64,000 bases of DNA, from NCBI GenBank assembly GCA_963757815.1, contig CAVWSN010000037.1, positions 62,001 to 126,000 of the forward strand, read 5' to 3'. The translations under genes were made by a program, and so were the position numbers. This document shows positions 42,788 through 51,895 of this stretch, piece by piece (position 1 is the stretch's first letter; each line of letters starts with the position of its first letter). This DNA comes from JACVRW01 sp963757815. GTDB taxonomy: Bacteria; Actinomycetota; Thermoleophilia; Solirubrobacterales; Thermoleophilaceae. The notes under the pieces were generated by a model that had not been told where the DNA came from, searched no databases, and was given only the letters and a program-made list of their open reading frames with translations.

Positions 42788-44795
42788 GAGGCGGCGATGA
42801 GGAAATAGAGGAGGAGCCCGGCCGCGCCGAGCAACAGAAGCAGCGCGTACGCGCGCAGGTAGCCGGTCTGGATCGCGCGCGCGAAGGAGGTCCCAACCCG
42901 CACGATCCCGGTGGCGCCGCCGACGATGAAGCCCTGCACGAAGTCGGTCTCGACCACGCGCCTGCCGAAGCTGCCGAGGGTGGCCATGGGACGCACGAAG
43001 ACCGCGTCGTACAGCTCGTCGAAGTACCACTTGTGCTCGAGGAAGTCGTGCAGCCTCCGGTAGCGGTCGCGCAGCTCGAGCGTGATCCCGCGGCGGCGAA
43101 TGAAGAAAACGTAGGCGACGAAGATCGAGGCGACCGAGATGATCCCGCCGGCGGCGAGGCCGACCCACTCGGCGCTGTCGCTCGGGTGGTCGGCGGCGTA
43201 TGTCGACTCCTCGAAGGTCGGCTCGAGGAAGTGCTCGAGGGTGTCGGTCACGCCGGGGATGCCGACCACGCCGGCCACCAGCGCGAGCACGGCGAGCGGC
43301 GCCATCGCGAACTTCATCGGCCAGGAGCGCTCCGCGATGTGATGCTCTGGCCCCGGGAAGCCGACGTCGGTGTCCTCGGGCTCGAGCGTCGTCGGGTTCA
43401 TCGGCTCGCCGTGGGCGATGTGCCCCTCCTCGAGCTCCTTGGCCTCCGGCACGGCGTCGCCCGTGAAGACGCGGAAGACCATCCGGAAGGCGTAGAAGGC
43501 CGTGAGGGCGGCGGCCAGGTAGCCCGCGATCCCCAGGATCACGAAGCCGCTGCCGCGGTTGAGTGTGAAGGCGAGGATCTCGTCCTTCGAGAAGAAGCCC
43601 GCTGTCAGCGGGAAGCCCGCAAGCGCCAGCGCGCCGCAGGTGAAGGTGATGAAGGTGAAGGGCATCGCCTTGCGGAAGCCGCCCATGCGATCCAAGTCCT
43701 GGATGCCCGCCATCGCGCCGATCACCGAGCCGGCGCCCATGAACAGCAGGGCCTTGTAGAAGGCGTGCGTCATGAGCTGGAAGAGGCCCGCGCTGTAGGC
43801 CGCCACCGACACGCCGAGGACCATGTAGCCGATCTGCGACATCGTCGAGTAGGCGATCACGCGCTTGAGGTCGGTCACCACGAGCGCGACCGTGGCGGCG
43901 AACACGAGCGTCGCCGTGCCGATCACCGCGCCGATGTCGGCGGCGGTCGGCGCGAGGTCGAAGAGCGGGAACGTGCGCGCGATCAGGTACACGCCGGCGG
44001 TGACCATCGTGGCCGCGTGGATCAGGGCGGAGACAGGGGTGGGGCCCTCCATGGCGTCCGGAAGCCAGGTATGGAGCGGCAGCTGGGCCGACTTCGCGAA
44101 CGCGCCGACGAGGATCAGCAGACAGGCCCAGACGATCGTCGGGTCGTTCTGCTCGAAGACCTCCGGCGCGCGCTCGAACACGCCGAGGTAGTCGAGCTGG
44201 CCGGTCTCGTTCAGGAGCAGGAAGGCGGCGATCACGAGGCCGACGTCGCCGATCACGTTCATCACGAACGCCTTGATGCCGGCGTAGGTGGCCGTGCCGC
44301 GCCGGTACCAGAACGAGATCAGCAGGTAGGAGGCCGCGCCGACGAACGCCCAGCCGACGATCAGCAGGATGAAGTTCGCCGCCAGGACCAGCAGCAGCAT
44401 CGAGAAGACGAAGTAGTTGAGGTAGGCGAAGAAGCGCGCGTAGCCGCGGTCGCCGCCCATGTACGGCGACCGAGTAGACGTGGATCAGGAACGACACGCC
44501 GCTGACGACGAGGCACATGAACACCGACAGCGGGTCGATCAGGATCGAGACGTCGGCCCGGAAGTCCGCGGTCGCCGCGTAGGTCCACGCGACTGTCGAC
44601 GAGATGGCGCTCCTCGGCGGGCAGGTCCTGCATCTCGACGAGCGCGCCGATCGAGGCGACGAACGAGCCGAGGATCGCGGCGCTCCCGATCCAGCCGGGC
44701 GTGCGGCCCGGCAGCCACCTCCAGCCGAGCGAGATGACGAGCAGCCCGGCGAGCGGGAAGGCGAGCACGATCCAGCCGTAGGAGGTGGCGCTCAC
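42784..44795 (-). CDS. nuoL: NADH-quinone oxidoreductase subunit L, two frame breaks
   Basis: The corrected protein is 669 residues: N-terminus SATSYGWIVLAFPLAGLLVI (GTG at 44795, overlapping nuoK), then a break near 44606 (an extra G after EERHL; continuing STVAWTYAATADFRADVSIL), a second near 44466 (an extra G; SVAYMGGDRGYARFFAYLNY), then a clean frame to 42784. Key features: GAFAKSAQLPLHTWLPDAME (Lys229-type), ALIHAATMVTAGVYLI, FFSKDEILAF and the long C-terminal lateral helix. NuoL is the distal proton-pumping subunit. Both breaks are single insertions in an otherwise fully conserved essential subunit, so assembly error is the likelier cause. Confidence 0.9.
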
Positions 44796-45091
44796 CCTCG
44801 AAGCTCCGACATCTCGTCGACGTCGATCGGCAGCCGGTTGCGGTACATCGCGACGATGATCCCCAGGCCGATCACGACCTCGCAGGCGGCGATCACCATC
44901 ACGATCAGCGCGAAGACCTGGCCCGCCTCGCCGCCGTGCATGCGCGAGAACGCGACCAGTGCGAGGTTGCCCGCGTTCAGCATCAGCTCGAGGCAGAGCA
45001 GCACCACGAGCGGGTTGCGGCGGGTCAGCACACCGGCGGCGCCGATCACGAAGATGAACGCGGAGAGGACGAGGAACCAGATGACGTCCAC
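44792..45091 (-). CDS. nuoK: NADH-quinone oxidoreductase subunit K
   Basis: 99 residues, three helices, MrpC-like. It contains NPLVVLLCLELMLNAGNLAL with the functional glutamate, and FALIVMVIAACEVVIGLGII with the second conserved glutamate used in proton transfer. Its TGA overlaps the GTG of nuoL, and its ATG is at 45091, one base after the nuoJ stop region. Part of the membrane arm of complex I. Confidence 0.95.
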   Translation of the reverse strand: MDVIWFLVLSAFIFVIGAAGVLTRRNPLVVLLCLELMLNAGNLALVAFSRMHGGEAGQVFALIVMVIAACEVVIGLGIIVAMYRNRLPIDVDEMSELRG

Positions 45092-45715
45092 TTAGACCCT
45101 CACGTCCAGGACGTCGGTGTCGCGCGCGGCGGGCGGGCCGGGCTCGACGGCGGTGTCGCGCGGGCCGCGGTCAGGCGGTCCCACGGCCGGGCCCTCCTCC
45201 TCGAGCCCGCGGCGCCTGCGCGCGAGCACGATCGCGCCCACCGCGGCCACCAGCAGCAGGAACGAGGCGGCCTCGAACGCGATCAGGAAGCGGGTCAGGA
45301 GCAGCTGGCCGATCTGGCCCGGCGTTCCGAACCCCGTGCCGACCTCGGCGCCCTGTGAGTCGAGCGCCTCGAGCCCGCTCGCGGCGAAGGCGATGCACAG
45401 CTCGATCCCGACCGCGGCCGCGAACAGCGGGCCGAGCCGCGCGAGCGGCCCTCCCTCGGGGCCGAGCGGCTCGTCGGCGCCGCCGATGTACGCCACCACG
45501 AACAGGTAGAGCACCATCACGGCGCCCGCGTAGACCACGACCTGCGCCGCGGCGAGGAACTCCGCGTGCAGCAGGAGGAACAGCACCGCCAGCGCGATCA
45601 GGTGCCCCACCAGCGAGAGCACCGAGTAGAACGGGTTGCGGAGCAGGACCACCCCGAGCGCTCCGGCCAGAGCCCCGAGCGCCGCGATGAAGAACATGAC
45701 CTGCTCGAACCACAT
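45092..45715 (-). CDS. nuoJ: NADH-quinone oxidoreductase subunit J
   Basis: 207 residues with five helices: MFFIAALGALAGALGVVL, the conserved NPFYSVLSLVGHLIALAVLF, FLAAAQVVVYAGAVMVLYLF (the pi-bulge helix), and a C-terminal helix LLVAAVGAIVLARRRRG. A hydrophilic tail of about 35 residues rich in Pro, Glu and Asp follows, longer than in Escherichia coli. It links the quinone site to the antiporter modules. It lies 9 bases downstream of nuoI. Confidence 0.94.
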   Translation of the reverse strand: MWFEQVMFFIAALGALAGALGVVLLRNPFYSVLSLVGHLIALAVLFLLLHAEFLAAAQVVVYAGAVMVLYLFVVAYIGGADEPLGPEGGPLARLGPLFAAAVGIELCIAFAASGLEALDSQGAEVGTGFGTPGQIGQLLLTRFLIAFEAASFLLLVAAVGAIVLARRRRGLEEEGPAVGPPDRGPRDTAVEPGPPAARDTDVLDVRV

Positions 45716-45724
45716 GGCCCGGCC

Positions 45725-46258
45725 CTATTCGCCCTCGCGCCGCAGCGGCGTGTGCTCGGGCGGGTCGGCCAGCAGCATCTCCTTCGTGAAGATCAGGTCC
45801 GAGCGGCTGTAGTCGGCCAGCTCGTAGTCGTTGCCCATCGTGATCGCGTCGAACGGGCAGGCGACCTCGCAGTAGCCGCAGAAGATGCAGCGCGCCATGT
45901 TGATCTCGTAGACCGCCGCGTAGCGCTCGCCGGCGGACACCTGCTCCTCGGGCGTGTTCTCGGCGGCCACGACGCGGATGCACTTGGCCGGGCAGGCGGC
46001 CGCGCAGAGCGAGCAGCCGACGCACTTCTCGAGCCCCGTGTCCTCGAAGCGGTGGAGCTTGTGGCGCCCGCGGAAGCGCGGGTAGACAGGCGTCTTCTCC
46101 TCGGGGTACTGGATCACGTGGTGGCCCTCCACCACGCGTCCAAGGGTGGTCTTGAGGCCGCGCAGCGTCTCTCCGAAGACGCGGTAGACGGCGCCCGCGC
46201 CGCCGGGCTCGGGGCCGCGCGAGATCGGCTTCGCGGCGCTCTTCCAGTCTGCGGGCAT
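45725..46258 (-). CDS. nuoI: NADH-quinone oxidoreductase subunit I (8Fe-8S ferredoxin type)
   Basis: 177 residues with two 4Fe-4S motifs: CVGCSLCAAACPAKCI and CIFCGYCEVACPFDAI, ligating clusters N6a and N6b that carry electrons toward NuoB. The ATG at 46258 is preceded by GGAGGTGA at 46265-46272 with a 6-base spacer, the strongest ribosome-binding site in the operon, which fits a gene not overlapped by its upstream neighbour. Confidence 0.95.
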   Translation of the reverse strand: MPADWKSAAKPISRGPEPGGAGAVYRVFGETLRGLKTTLGRVVEGHHVIQYPEEKTPVYPRFRGRHKLHRFEDTGLEKCVGCSLCAAACPAKCIRVVAAENTPEEQVSAGERYAAVYEINMARCIFCGYCEVACPFDAITMGNDYELADYSRSDLIFTKEMLLADPPEHTPLRREGE

Positions 46259-46286
46259 AGGTGGTCACCTCCAGGTCGGTGGCCAC

Positions 46287-47282
46287 CTAGGTCACCACCA
46301 GGACGATTGCGGTCACGAGCACGTTCAGGGTCGCCAGCGGGAGCAGGATCTTCCAGCCGAACGACATCAGCTGGTCGTAGCGCAGGCGCGGCAGCGAGGC
46401 GCGCATCCAGATGAAGAAGAGGGCGCCCGCGATGATCTTGAGGAGCATCCAGAGCGGGGCGAGGGCGATCGGCCCCGGGCCGTGCCAGCCGCCGAGGAAG
46501 CAGGTCGACGCGATCGCCGAGATCACGAGGATCTCCATGTACTCGGCCATGAAGAACGAGCCGAAGCGCATCCCGCCGAACTCGGTGTTGTAGCCGCCGA
46601 CGATCTCGGCGTCGCCCTCGGGCAGGTCGAACGGCGCGCGCGCGGTCTCCGCGAAGCCGGCGACCATGAAGATGCAGAAGCCGACGAACTGCGGCAGCAC
46701 GAACCACATCGAGTCCTGCGCCTCGACGATGTCGACGAGCGACATCGAGCCCGCGGTCATCACCACGCCGAGCAGCGAGAGGCCGAGCGCCACCTCGTAG
46801 GAGATCAGCTGCGCGGCGGCGCGCATGGCGCCGAGGAACGAGTACTTCGAGCCCGACGACCAGCCGCCGAGCATCGTGCCGTAGAAGGCGAGCGAGCCGA
46901 ACGCGAAGAAGTAGAGGACGCCGATCGACACGTCCATGCCGTAGAGCCCGAAATCGCCGCCCCACGCGCCCACCGGCCCGAACGGGATGATCGCCATGGT
47001 GGCAACGGCGGTGGCCACCGAGATCACGGGTGCGATGGCCATCATCCACGGCACCGCGGTGGAGGGCGTGAAGGCCTCCTTGGAGAGCAGCTTGAGCACG
47101 TCCGCGGCCGGCTGCAGGACGCCCTTCCAGCCGACGCGGTTGGGGCCGATGCGGGACTGGAAGCGGCCGAGGATCTTGCGCTCGCCGAGCAGGATGATCG
47201 GCACGATCTGGAGGAAGACGATGAAGATGATGATCGACTTGACGACCAGCACCAGCACCGACTCCATCGGAGGCTCGGGCAT
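46287..47282 (-). CDS. nuoH: NADH-quinone oxidoreductase subunit H
   Basis: 331 residues, about eight helices, forming the membrane base of the quinone-binding chamber. Conserved: LGERKILGRFQSRIGPNRVG, LSKEAFTPSTAVPWMM, and the acidic loop ETARAPFDLPEGDAEIVGGY, followed by EYMEILVISAIAS. ATG at 47282 overlaps the nuoG stop (ATGA). Confidence 0.95.
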   Translation of the reverse strand: MPEPPMESVLVLVVKSIIIFIVFLQIVPIILLGERKILGRFQSRIGPNRVGWKGVLQPAADVLKLLSKEAFTPSTAVPWMMAIAPVISVATAVATMAIIPFGPVGAWGGDFGLYGMDVSIGVLYFFAFGSLAFYGTMLGGWSSGSKYSFLGAMRAAAQLISYEVALGLSLLGVVMTAGSMSLVDIVEAQDSMWFVLPQFVGFCIFMVAGFAETARAPFDLPEGDAEIVGGYNTEFGGMRFGSFFMAEYMEILVISAIASTCFLGGWHGPGPIALAPLWMLLKIIAGALFFIWMRASLPRLRYDQLMSFGWKILLPLATLNVLVTAIVLVVT

Positions 47283-49774
47283 CAGGCCACCGCCGCTCCG
47301 GCTCGCGCCGGCCTGAGCTCGACCGGCCCGTCGGGCAGGTCTGCGCCGGTGACGAAGACGCTGCCCTTCGGCACCTCGGTGCGGACGGTCGCCTGGGCGC
47401 CGGCCCGCGCGCCGCCGGCGCTCAGCTCGACCTCGTCGCCGCTCTCGATGCCGAGCTCACGGGCGTCATCCACCGACAGCTCGGCGCGGCCGTCCACCGA
47501 GAGGAAGCGCAGCGACGGCGACTGCTCGACCTCGGGGCCGCTCCACAGCGTCGGGACGCGGATCGCGCGCAGCCCGCCCTCGGGTGCCGGCGGCGGATCG
47601 GCGAGCGGCTCGCTCGAGATCTCCTCGCCCGCGAGCGCCGCGGCGCCGTCGTGCTCCTGCCAGCGGACGCCGAGGCCGCCGATCGCGTCCAGGGTGAGGC
47701 CGGCGTAGATGGGCACCTGCTCGGCGATCAGCGCGGTGACCTCGGAGCCGCTTCGCACGGGGAGCCCGGCCCCGGCGCGCTCGCAGAGCTCGGCGAGCAC
47801 CTGCCAGCCGGCGCGCACCTCGCCCGCGTGGCCGAGCGCCTGGCGCACGCGCTGGAGGCGGCCGTCGGGATGGGTGACAGTGCCCTCCTTCTCGGCGTAG
47901 ATCTCCGCCGGGAAGACCACGTCCGCCTCCTCGTCCAGAGCCTCGCTGCGGAAGCGCGCGAAGGCGATCACTGAGGCGGCCTCCTCGAGCACGGCCTCGG
48001 GCAGCTCCGTCTCCACGAGCAGGAGCGCCCCGCGGGCCGAGTCGGGATCACCCGTTTCGGGGGCGTCGGCGAGTCCGGGAGCGAGCGCGGGCGAGCAGCC
48101 GACCTCGCGCAGCCCGCGGCCGTTGGCGCTCTCGGGGATCGCGATCAGGCCGGACTCCTCCCGGTCGGCGATACCGAGCGCGGCGGCCACGGCGAGCAGC
48201 GCCTCGACGGCATCGCCGCCGCGCTCTCCCGAGAAGACCCGTTCGCCCCAGATCACCACCACGTCGCCGGCCTCGCGCAGCACATCGGCGGCGGCTCGGA
48301 CCGCGTCCGGCGGCTGCATGGGGGCCGCGGTCGAGGGCGGCGCCGGCACGCCGTCCGACTGCGGCCGCCCGGCGCTGATCCCGCGTGCCGCCCCCGCCCT
48401 GGCAGCGAGCTCGTCGAGCGAGAGCGAACCGCTGCGCGGAGAGCCGAGCGCCGCCGCCAGGGCGGCGAGCGCCGCTTCCGCCGCGCCGGGCGCGAAGCGC
48501 AGCGAGGCCGTGGCGTTCGGGTCGAGCGTGGACGGGCGGCTCGAGGCCACGACCAGGCGGGCGTGGTTGCGGCGCACCGCCTTGCGCACGCGCAGGTCGA
48601 GTATCGGCGCCTCGTCCACGAGCTCGGTGTCGAGCACGAGGATGGCATCGGCGTGGTCGATGTCCGACACGCGCGCGGACAGGTCGGGGCGCGCGAGGAT
48701 GCGGGCGTGGGCGCCCGACGGCGCGGCGCCGGCGGTCACGTGCGGCGAGCCGAGCCCGTTGCGCAGCAGGTGCTGCGCCAGGAAGCCCTCCTCGTTGGTC
48801 GCGCTGCCGCCGAGACGGGCGACGGTCGCGGCGCCGGACCTCTTGAGGGCGGCGGCCGCGTCGGACAGCGCGCGCTCCCACGACACCTCGCGCAGGAAGC
48901 CGCCGTCGCGCACCAGCGGCGCGGTGATGCGCTCGCTCGACGAGAAGGCCTGGTAGCCGAAGCGGCCCTTGTCGCAGAGCCAGCCGTCGTCGACCTCCTC
49001 GTTGTCACGCGCGAGCACGCGCACGACCTTGGCGTCGTCGCGGATCGTGAGCTTGACGTTGCACTGGGACGGGCAGAACGTGCAGACGGTGCCCGAGTCC
49101 TCGATGTCCCAGGGGCGGGCGCGGAAGCGGTACGCCTGCGAGGTCAGTGCTCCCACAGGGCAGAGCTCGATGATGTTGCCGCTGAAGGGGGCGACGTACG
49201 GGTGGCCGTCGTGGGTGCCGACGAAGGTGTGGTCGCCGCGGTCGAGGAAGACCAGCTGGTAGTCCTCGGCGATCTCCTGCGAGAAGCGCACGCAGCGGTA
49301 GCAGAGGATGCAGCGCTCGCGGTCGATCGCGATCAGCGGTGAGAGCCCGAGCGGCTTCTTGAAATGGCGCTTGGGCTCGATGAAGCGCGAGCGGCCCGGG
49401 CCCCAGCCGTAGGAGATGTCCTGCAGCGGGCACTCGCCGCCCTTGTCGCAGACCGGGCAGTCGAGCGGGTGGTTCACGAGCAGGAACTCGACGATCGCGT
49501 TCTGCGCGTGCTTGACCCGGTCGGAGGTCGTGTTCACGACCATGCCGTCGCGCACCGGCGTCGAGCACGAGGTCTGCAGCTTGGGGATGCCCTCGATCTC
49601 GACCAGGCACATGCGGCAGGCGCCGACGGGCTGCCCGAGCTTGGGCTCGTAGCAGAAGTAGGGGATCTCGACGTCGCCCTGCTTGGCGGCGTCGACCAGC
49701 ATCGTGCCCGCCTCGGCGCGCACCTCGCGGCCGTCGATCTCGAAGGTGATCCAGTTCTTCTCGGGCCGCGCCAT
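47282..49774 (-). CDS. nuoG: NADH-quinone oxidoreductase subunit G
   Basis: 830 residues. The N-terminus carries a 2Fe-2S ferredoxin (CYEPKLGQPVGACRMCLVEI, later TSCSTPV), then HPLDCPVCDKGGECPLQD (N5 with His ligand and following cluster), CILCYRCVRF and CPVGALTSQAYR (N4), and CTFCPSQCNVKLT with WLCDKGRFGY, the extra N7-type cluster. The C-terminal molybdopterin-oxidoreductase-like domain (from about residue 260) is divergent and rich in Ala and Glu, as usual in actinobacterial NuoG. It forms part of the NADH-oxidising arm with NuoE and NuoF. Confidence 0.95.
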   Translation of the reverse strand: MARPEKNWITFEIDGREVRAEAGTMLVDAAKQGDVEIPYFCYEPKLGQPVGACRMCLVEIEGIPKLQTSCSTPVRDGMVVNTTSDRVKHAQNAIVEFLLVNHPLDCPVCDKGGECPLQDISYGWGPGRSRFIEPKRHFKKPLGLSPLIAIDRERCILCYRCVRFSQEIAEDYQLVFLDRGDHTFVGTHDGHPYVAPFSGNIIELCPVGALTSQAYRFRARPWDIEDSGTVCTFCPSQCNVKLTIRDDAKVVRVLARDNEEVDDGWLCDKGRFGYQAFSSSERITAPLVRDGGFLREVSWERALSDAAAALKRSGAATVARLGGSATNEEGFLAQHLLRNGLGSPHVTAGAAPSGAHARILARPDLSARVSDIDHADAILVLDTELVDEAPILDLRVRKAVRRNHARLVVASSRPSTLDPNATASLRFAPGAAEAALAALAAALGSPRSGSLSLDELAARAGAARGISAGRPQSDGVPAPPSTAAPMQPPDAVRAAADVLREAGDVVVIWGERVFSGERGGDAVEALLAVAAALGIADREESGLIAIPESANGRGLREVGCSPALAPGLADAPETGDPDSARGALLLVETELPEAVLEEAASVIAFARFRSEALDEEADVVFPAEIYAEKEGTVTHPDGRLQRVRQALGHAGEVRAGWQVLAELCERAGAGLPVRSGSEVTALIAEQVPIYAGLTLDAIGGLGVRWQEHDGAAALAGEEISSEPLADPPPAPEGGLRAIRVPTLWSGPEVEQSPSLRFLSVDGRAELSVDDARELGIESGDEVELSAGGARAGAQATVRTEVPKGSVFVTGADLPDGPVELRPARAGAAVA

Positions 49775-49777
49775 CGC

Positions 49778-51106
49778 CTAGGCGGCTCCCGCTTCTGCCA
49801 TCGAGCCGAGCTCCTCGGCGCCCATCGCCTGCATCGAGGCGAGGTCGCGGCGCTCGCGGGCCGCCTCCATGTGGCTCTCGAACTCGGGCCGGAAGTGCTT
49901 GAGCATCGACGCCACCGGCATCGCCATCGAGTCGCCCAGCACGCACAGGCAGTTGCCGATGATGTTGCCCTGGACCTGCTCGAGGATGTCGAGGTCCATC
50001 GGCGTGCCCTCGCCCTCGTCGATGCGCTCGAGCATCTTCACCGTCCAGTTGGTGCCCTCCCTGCAGGGCACGCACTTGCCGCACGACTCGTGGCGGTAGA
50101 ACTCGGCGAGCCGCAGGGCGAGCGGGACGAGCGGCTGCGTTTCGTCGACCACGATCACCGACGCCGTGCCGAGCATCGAGCCCGCCTCGGCCATCGCCTC
50201 GTAGGTGAAGGGCACGTCGAGGTGCTCCTTGGTCAGCACCGGCGCCGAGGAGCCGCCTGGAAAGAAGCACTTGATCTCGCGCCCCTCGGGCGGGCCGCCG
50301 GCGAGGCCGTAGATCACCTCGCGCACGGAAACACCGAGCTCGATCTCGTAGTTGCCGGGCCGCTGCACGTTGCCGGACACCGAGACGAGCTTGGTGCCGG
50401 TTGAGTTGCCCTCGCCGAGCCGGCGGTACCACTCGGCGCCCTTCTCGATGATCATCGGCGTGTTGCAGAGCGTCTCGACGTTGTTGATCAGCGTCGGCCC
50501 CTGGTAGAGGCCCTGGTTGGCCGGGAACGGCGGCTTGAGCCGCGGGTTGCCGCGCTTGCCCTCGAGCGCGTCGAGCAGACCGGTCTCCTCGCCGCAGATG
50601 TAGGCGCCCTGGCCGCGGTGGACGACGAGGTCGAAGGAGTGCTCGGAGCCGAGGATGCGCTCGCCGAGGTAGCCCTTCTCGTAGGCCTCGGCGACAGCCG
50701 CGTCGAGGATGTCCGCCTGGAGCTCGTACTCGCCGCGAATGAAGATGAAGCCCTTGTTCGCGCCGGCGGCGATCGCGCCGATGATGCAGCCCTCCACCAG
50801 CAGGTGCGGGTTCTTCTGCATCAGGAGGCGATCCTTGAAGGCGCCGGGCTCGGACTCGTCCGCGTTGCAGCAGAGGTACTTGTCCATCGTGCCCTTGGGG
50901 ATGAAGCTCGCCTTCTTCCCCATCGCGAAGCCGGCGCCGCCGCGGCCGCGCAGGCCCGACGCCTCGAGCTCGTGGAGCACGGCCTCGGGCTCCATCTCGA
51001 GGAGCGCCTTGCGGGCGGAGACGTAGCCGCCGAGCCGCTCGTAGACGGCGATCGTGTGCAGGTCGGGCTCGTCGATGTTCTCGAGGAGGAGGCGGGTCTC
51101 GCTCAC
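49778..51106 (-). CDS. nuoF: NADH-quinone oxidoreductase subunit F
   Basis: 442 residues. The NADH/FMN-binding region shows GLRGRGGAGFAMGKKASFI, YLCCNADESEPGAFKDR, and AYICGEETGLLDALEGKRG. The C-terminal 4Fe-4S (N3) motif is RHESCGKCVPCREGTNWTV, with its last cysteine in GNCLCVLGD. It accepts hydride from NADH to FMN. Its ATG at 51106 overlaps the nuoE stop. Confidence 0.96.
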   Translation of the reverse strand: MSETRLLLENIDEPDLHTIAVYERLGGYVSARKALLEMEPEAVLHELEASGLRGRGGAGFAMGKKASFIPKGTMDKYLCCNADESEPGAFKDRLLMQKNPHLLVEGCIIGAIAAGANKGFIFIRGEYELQADILDAAVAEAYEKGYLGERILGSEHSFDLVVHRGQGAYICGEETGLLDALEGKRGNPRLKPPFPANQGLYQGPTLINNVETLCNTPMIIEKGAEWYRRLGEGNSTGTKLVSVSGNVQRPGNYEIELGVSVREVIYGLAGGPPEGREIKCFFPGGSSAPVLTKEHLDVPFTYEAMAEAGSMLGTASVIVVDETQPLVPLALRLAEFYRHESCGKCVPCREGTNWTVKMLERIDEGEGTPMDLDILEQVQGNIIGNCLCVLGDSMAMPVASMLKHFRPEFESHMEAARERRDLASMQAMGAEELGSMAEAGAA

Positions 51107-51783
51107 TCGGGCTCCTCGGGAGTCACGCTCGAGCCGGGATCGAGGGGATGCAGCGGCTCGCGCGGGTGCGGCGGAGGGCCCTCCGCCTCAGGGACCTCGA
51201 GCAGCTCTGCCTCCTTCCAGGTGCCGCCGGCCGGGTGGACGTCGGGCTCCTCAGGCGGACCGGGGTCCTCCGTCGTTGTGGGCGGCACGCTGTAGCCGGG
51301 GTCGGGCAGGCCGCGCCCGGGCAGCACCTCGCGGCCGTCCTTGATCGCAGCGACCAGCTCGGCGGCGTCGTCGGTCGTCAGCGGGCCGACGTAGCGGCCG
51401 TCGACGGAGGCCATCGGCGCCATGTCGCACGCGCCCAGGCACTCGAACTCGCGCAGGTCCACGTCCTCGAGCCCCTGCTCGACGGCCTCGCGCTCGATCG
51501 CGTCGTAGACCTTCTTCGCGTTGCGCACGTGGCAGGCGACGCTCGTGCAGACGTAGACGTAGCGGCTGCCCTTGGGCTCGGTGCGCAGCATGTCGTAGAA
51601 GGTCGCCACGCTCGAGAGGTAGGCGGGGGTGACCTGCATCACGGCGGCCACCTGGCGCAGCGCCTCCGGGGAGCACCAGCCGTGCACGCGCTGGGCGGCG
51701 CCGAGTGCCGGCAGCGTGGCCGAGTGGCGGTCGGGGTAGAGCGACATCAGCCGCTCGATCTCGGTGCGCAGCGCGGCCGGCAC
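51103..51783 (-). CDS. nuoE: NADH-quinone oxidoreductase subunit E
   Basis: Thioredoxin-like 2Fe-2S subunit (cluster N1a): cysteines in YVCTSVACHVRNA and FECLGACDMAPM, after the helical LPALGAAQRVHGWCSPEALR. The intact frame starts at GTG 51783 (226 residues). A GTG at 51899 overlapping the nuoD stop (GTGA, the operon's habit) could be the true start if one base is missing near 51860; the joined N-terminus would read SERHPSVAGQPA then ASGTAWDESVRLEDDPATIP. The C-terminal 55 residues form an unusual Pro/Glu-rich extension. Confidence 0.92.
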   Translation of the reverse strand: MPAALRTEIERLMSLYPDRHSATLPALGAAQRVHGWCSPEALRQVAAVMQVTPAYLSSVATFYDMLRTEPKGSRYVYVCTSVACHVRNAKKVYDAIEREAVEQGLEDVDLREFECLGACDMAPMASVDGRYVGPLTTDDAAELVAAIKDGREVLPGRGLPDPGYSVPPTTTEDPGPPEEPDVHPAGGTWKEAELLEVPEAEGPPPHPREPLHPLDPGSSVTPEEPE

Positions 51784-51895
51784 CTCGACCTCCGCGGGGT
51801 CGGGGATCGTGGCCGGATCGTCCTCGAGGCGGACGGACTCGTCCCACGCCGTGCCCGAGGCGCCGGCTGGCCGGCGACGGAGGGATGCCGTTCAC

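Noticed and set aside
39315..42896. A 1193-codon minus-strand frame from the acyl-CoA ligase to nuoM
   Set aside because: Only the nuoN part is coding in this frame; the rest is out-of-frame nuoM and ligase sequence, joined by the lost nuoN stop.
41288..44524. A 1078-codon frame across nuoL and nuoM
   Set aside because: The upstream part matches nuoL only for about 20 residues between its two frame breaks; nuoM begins at 42787.
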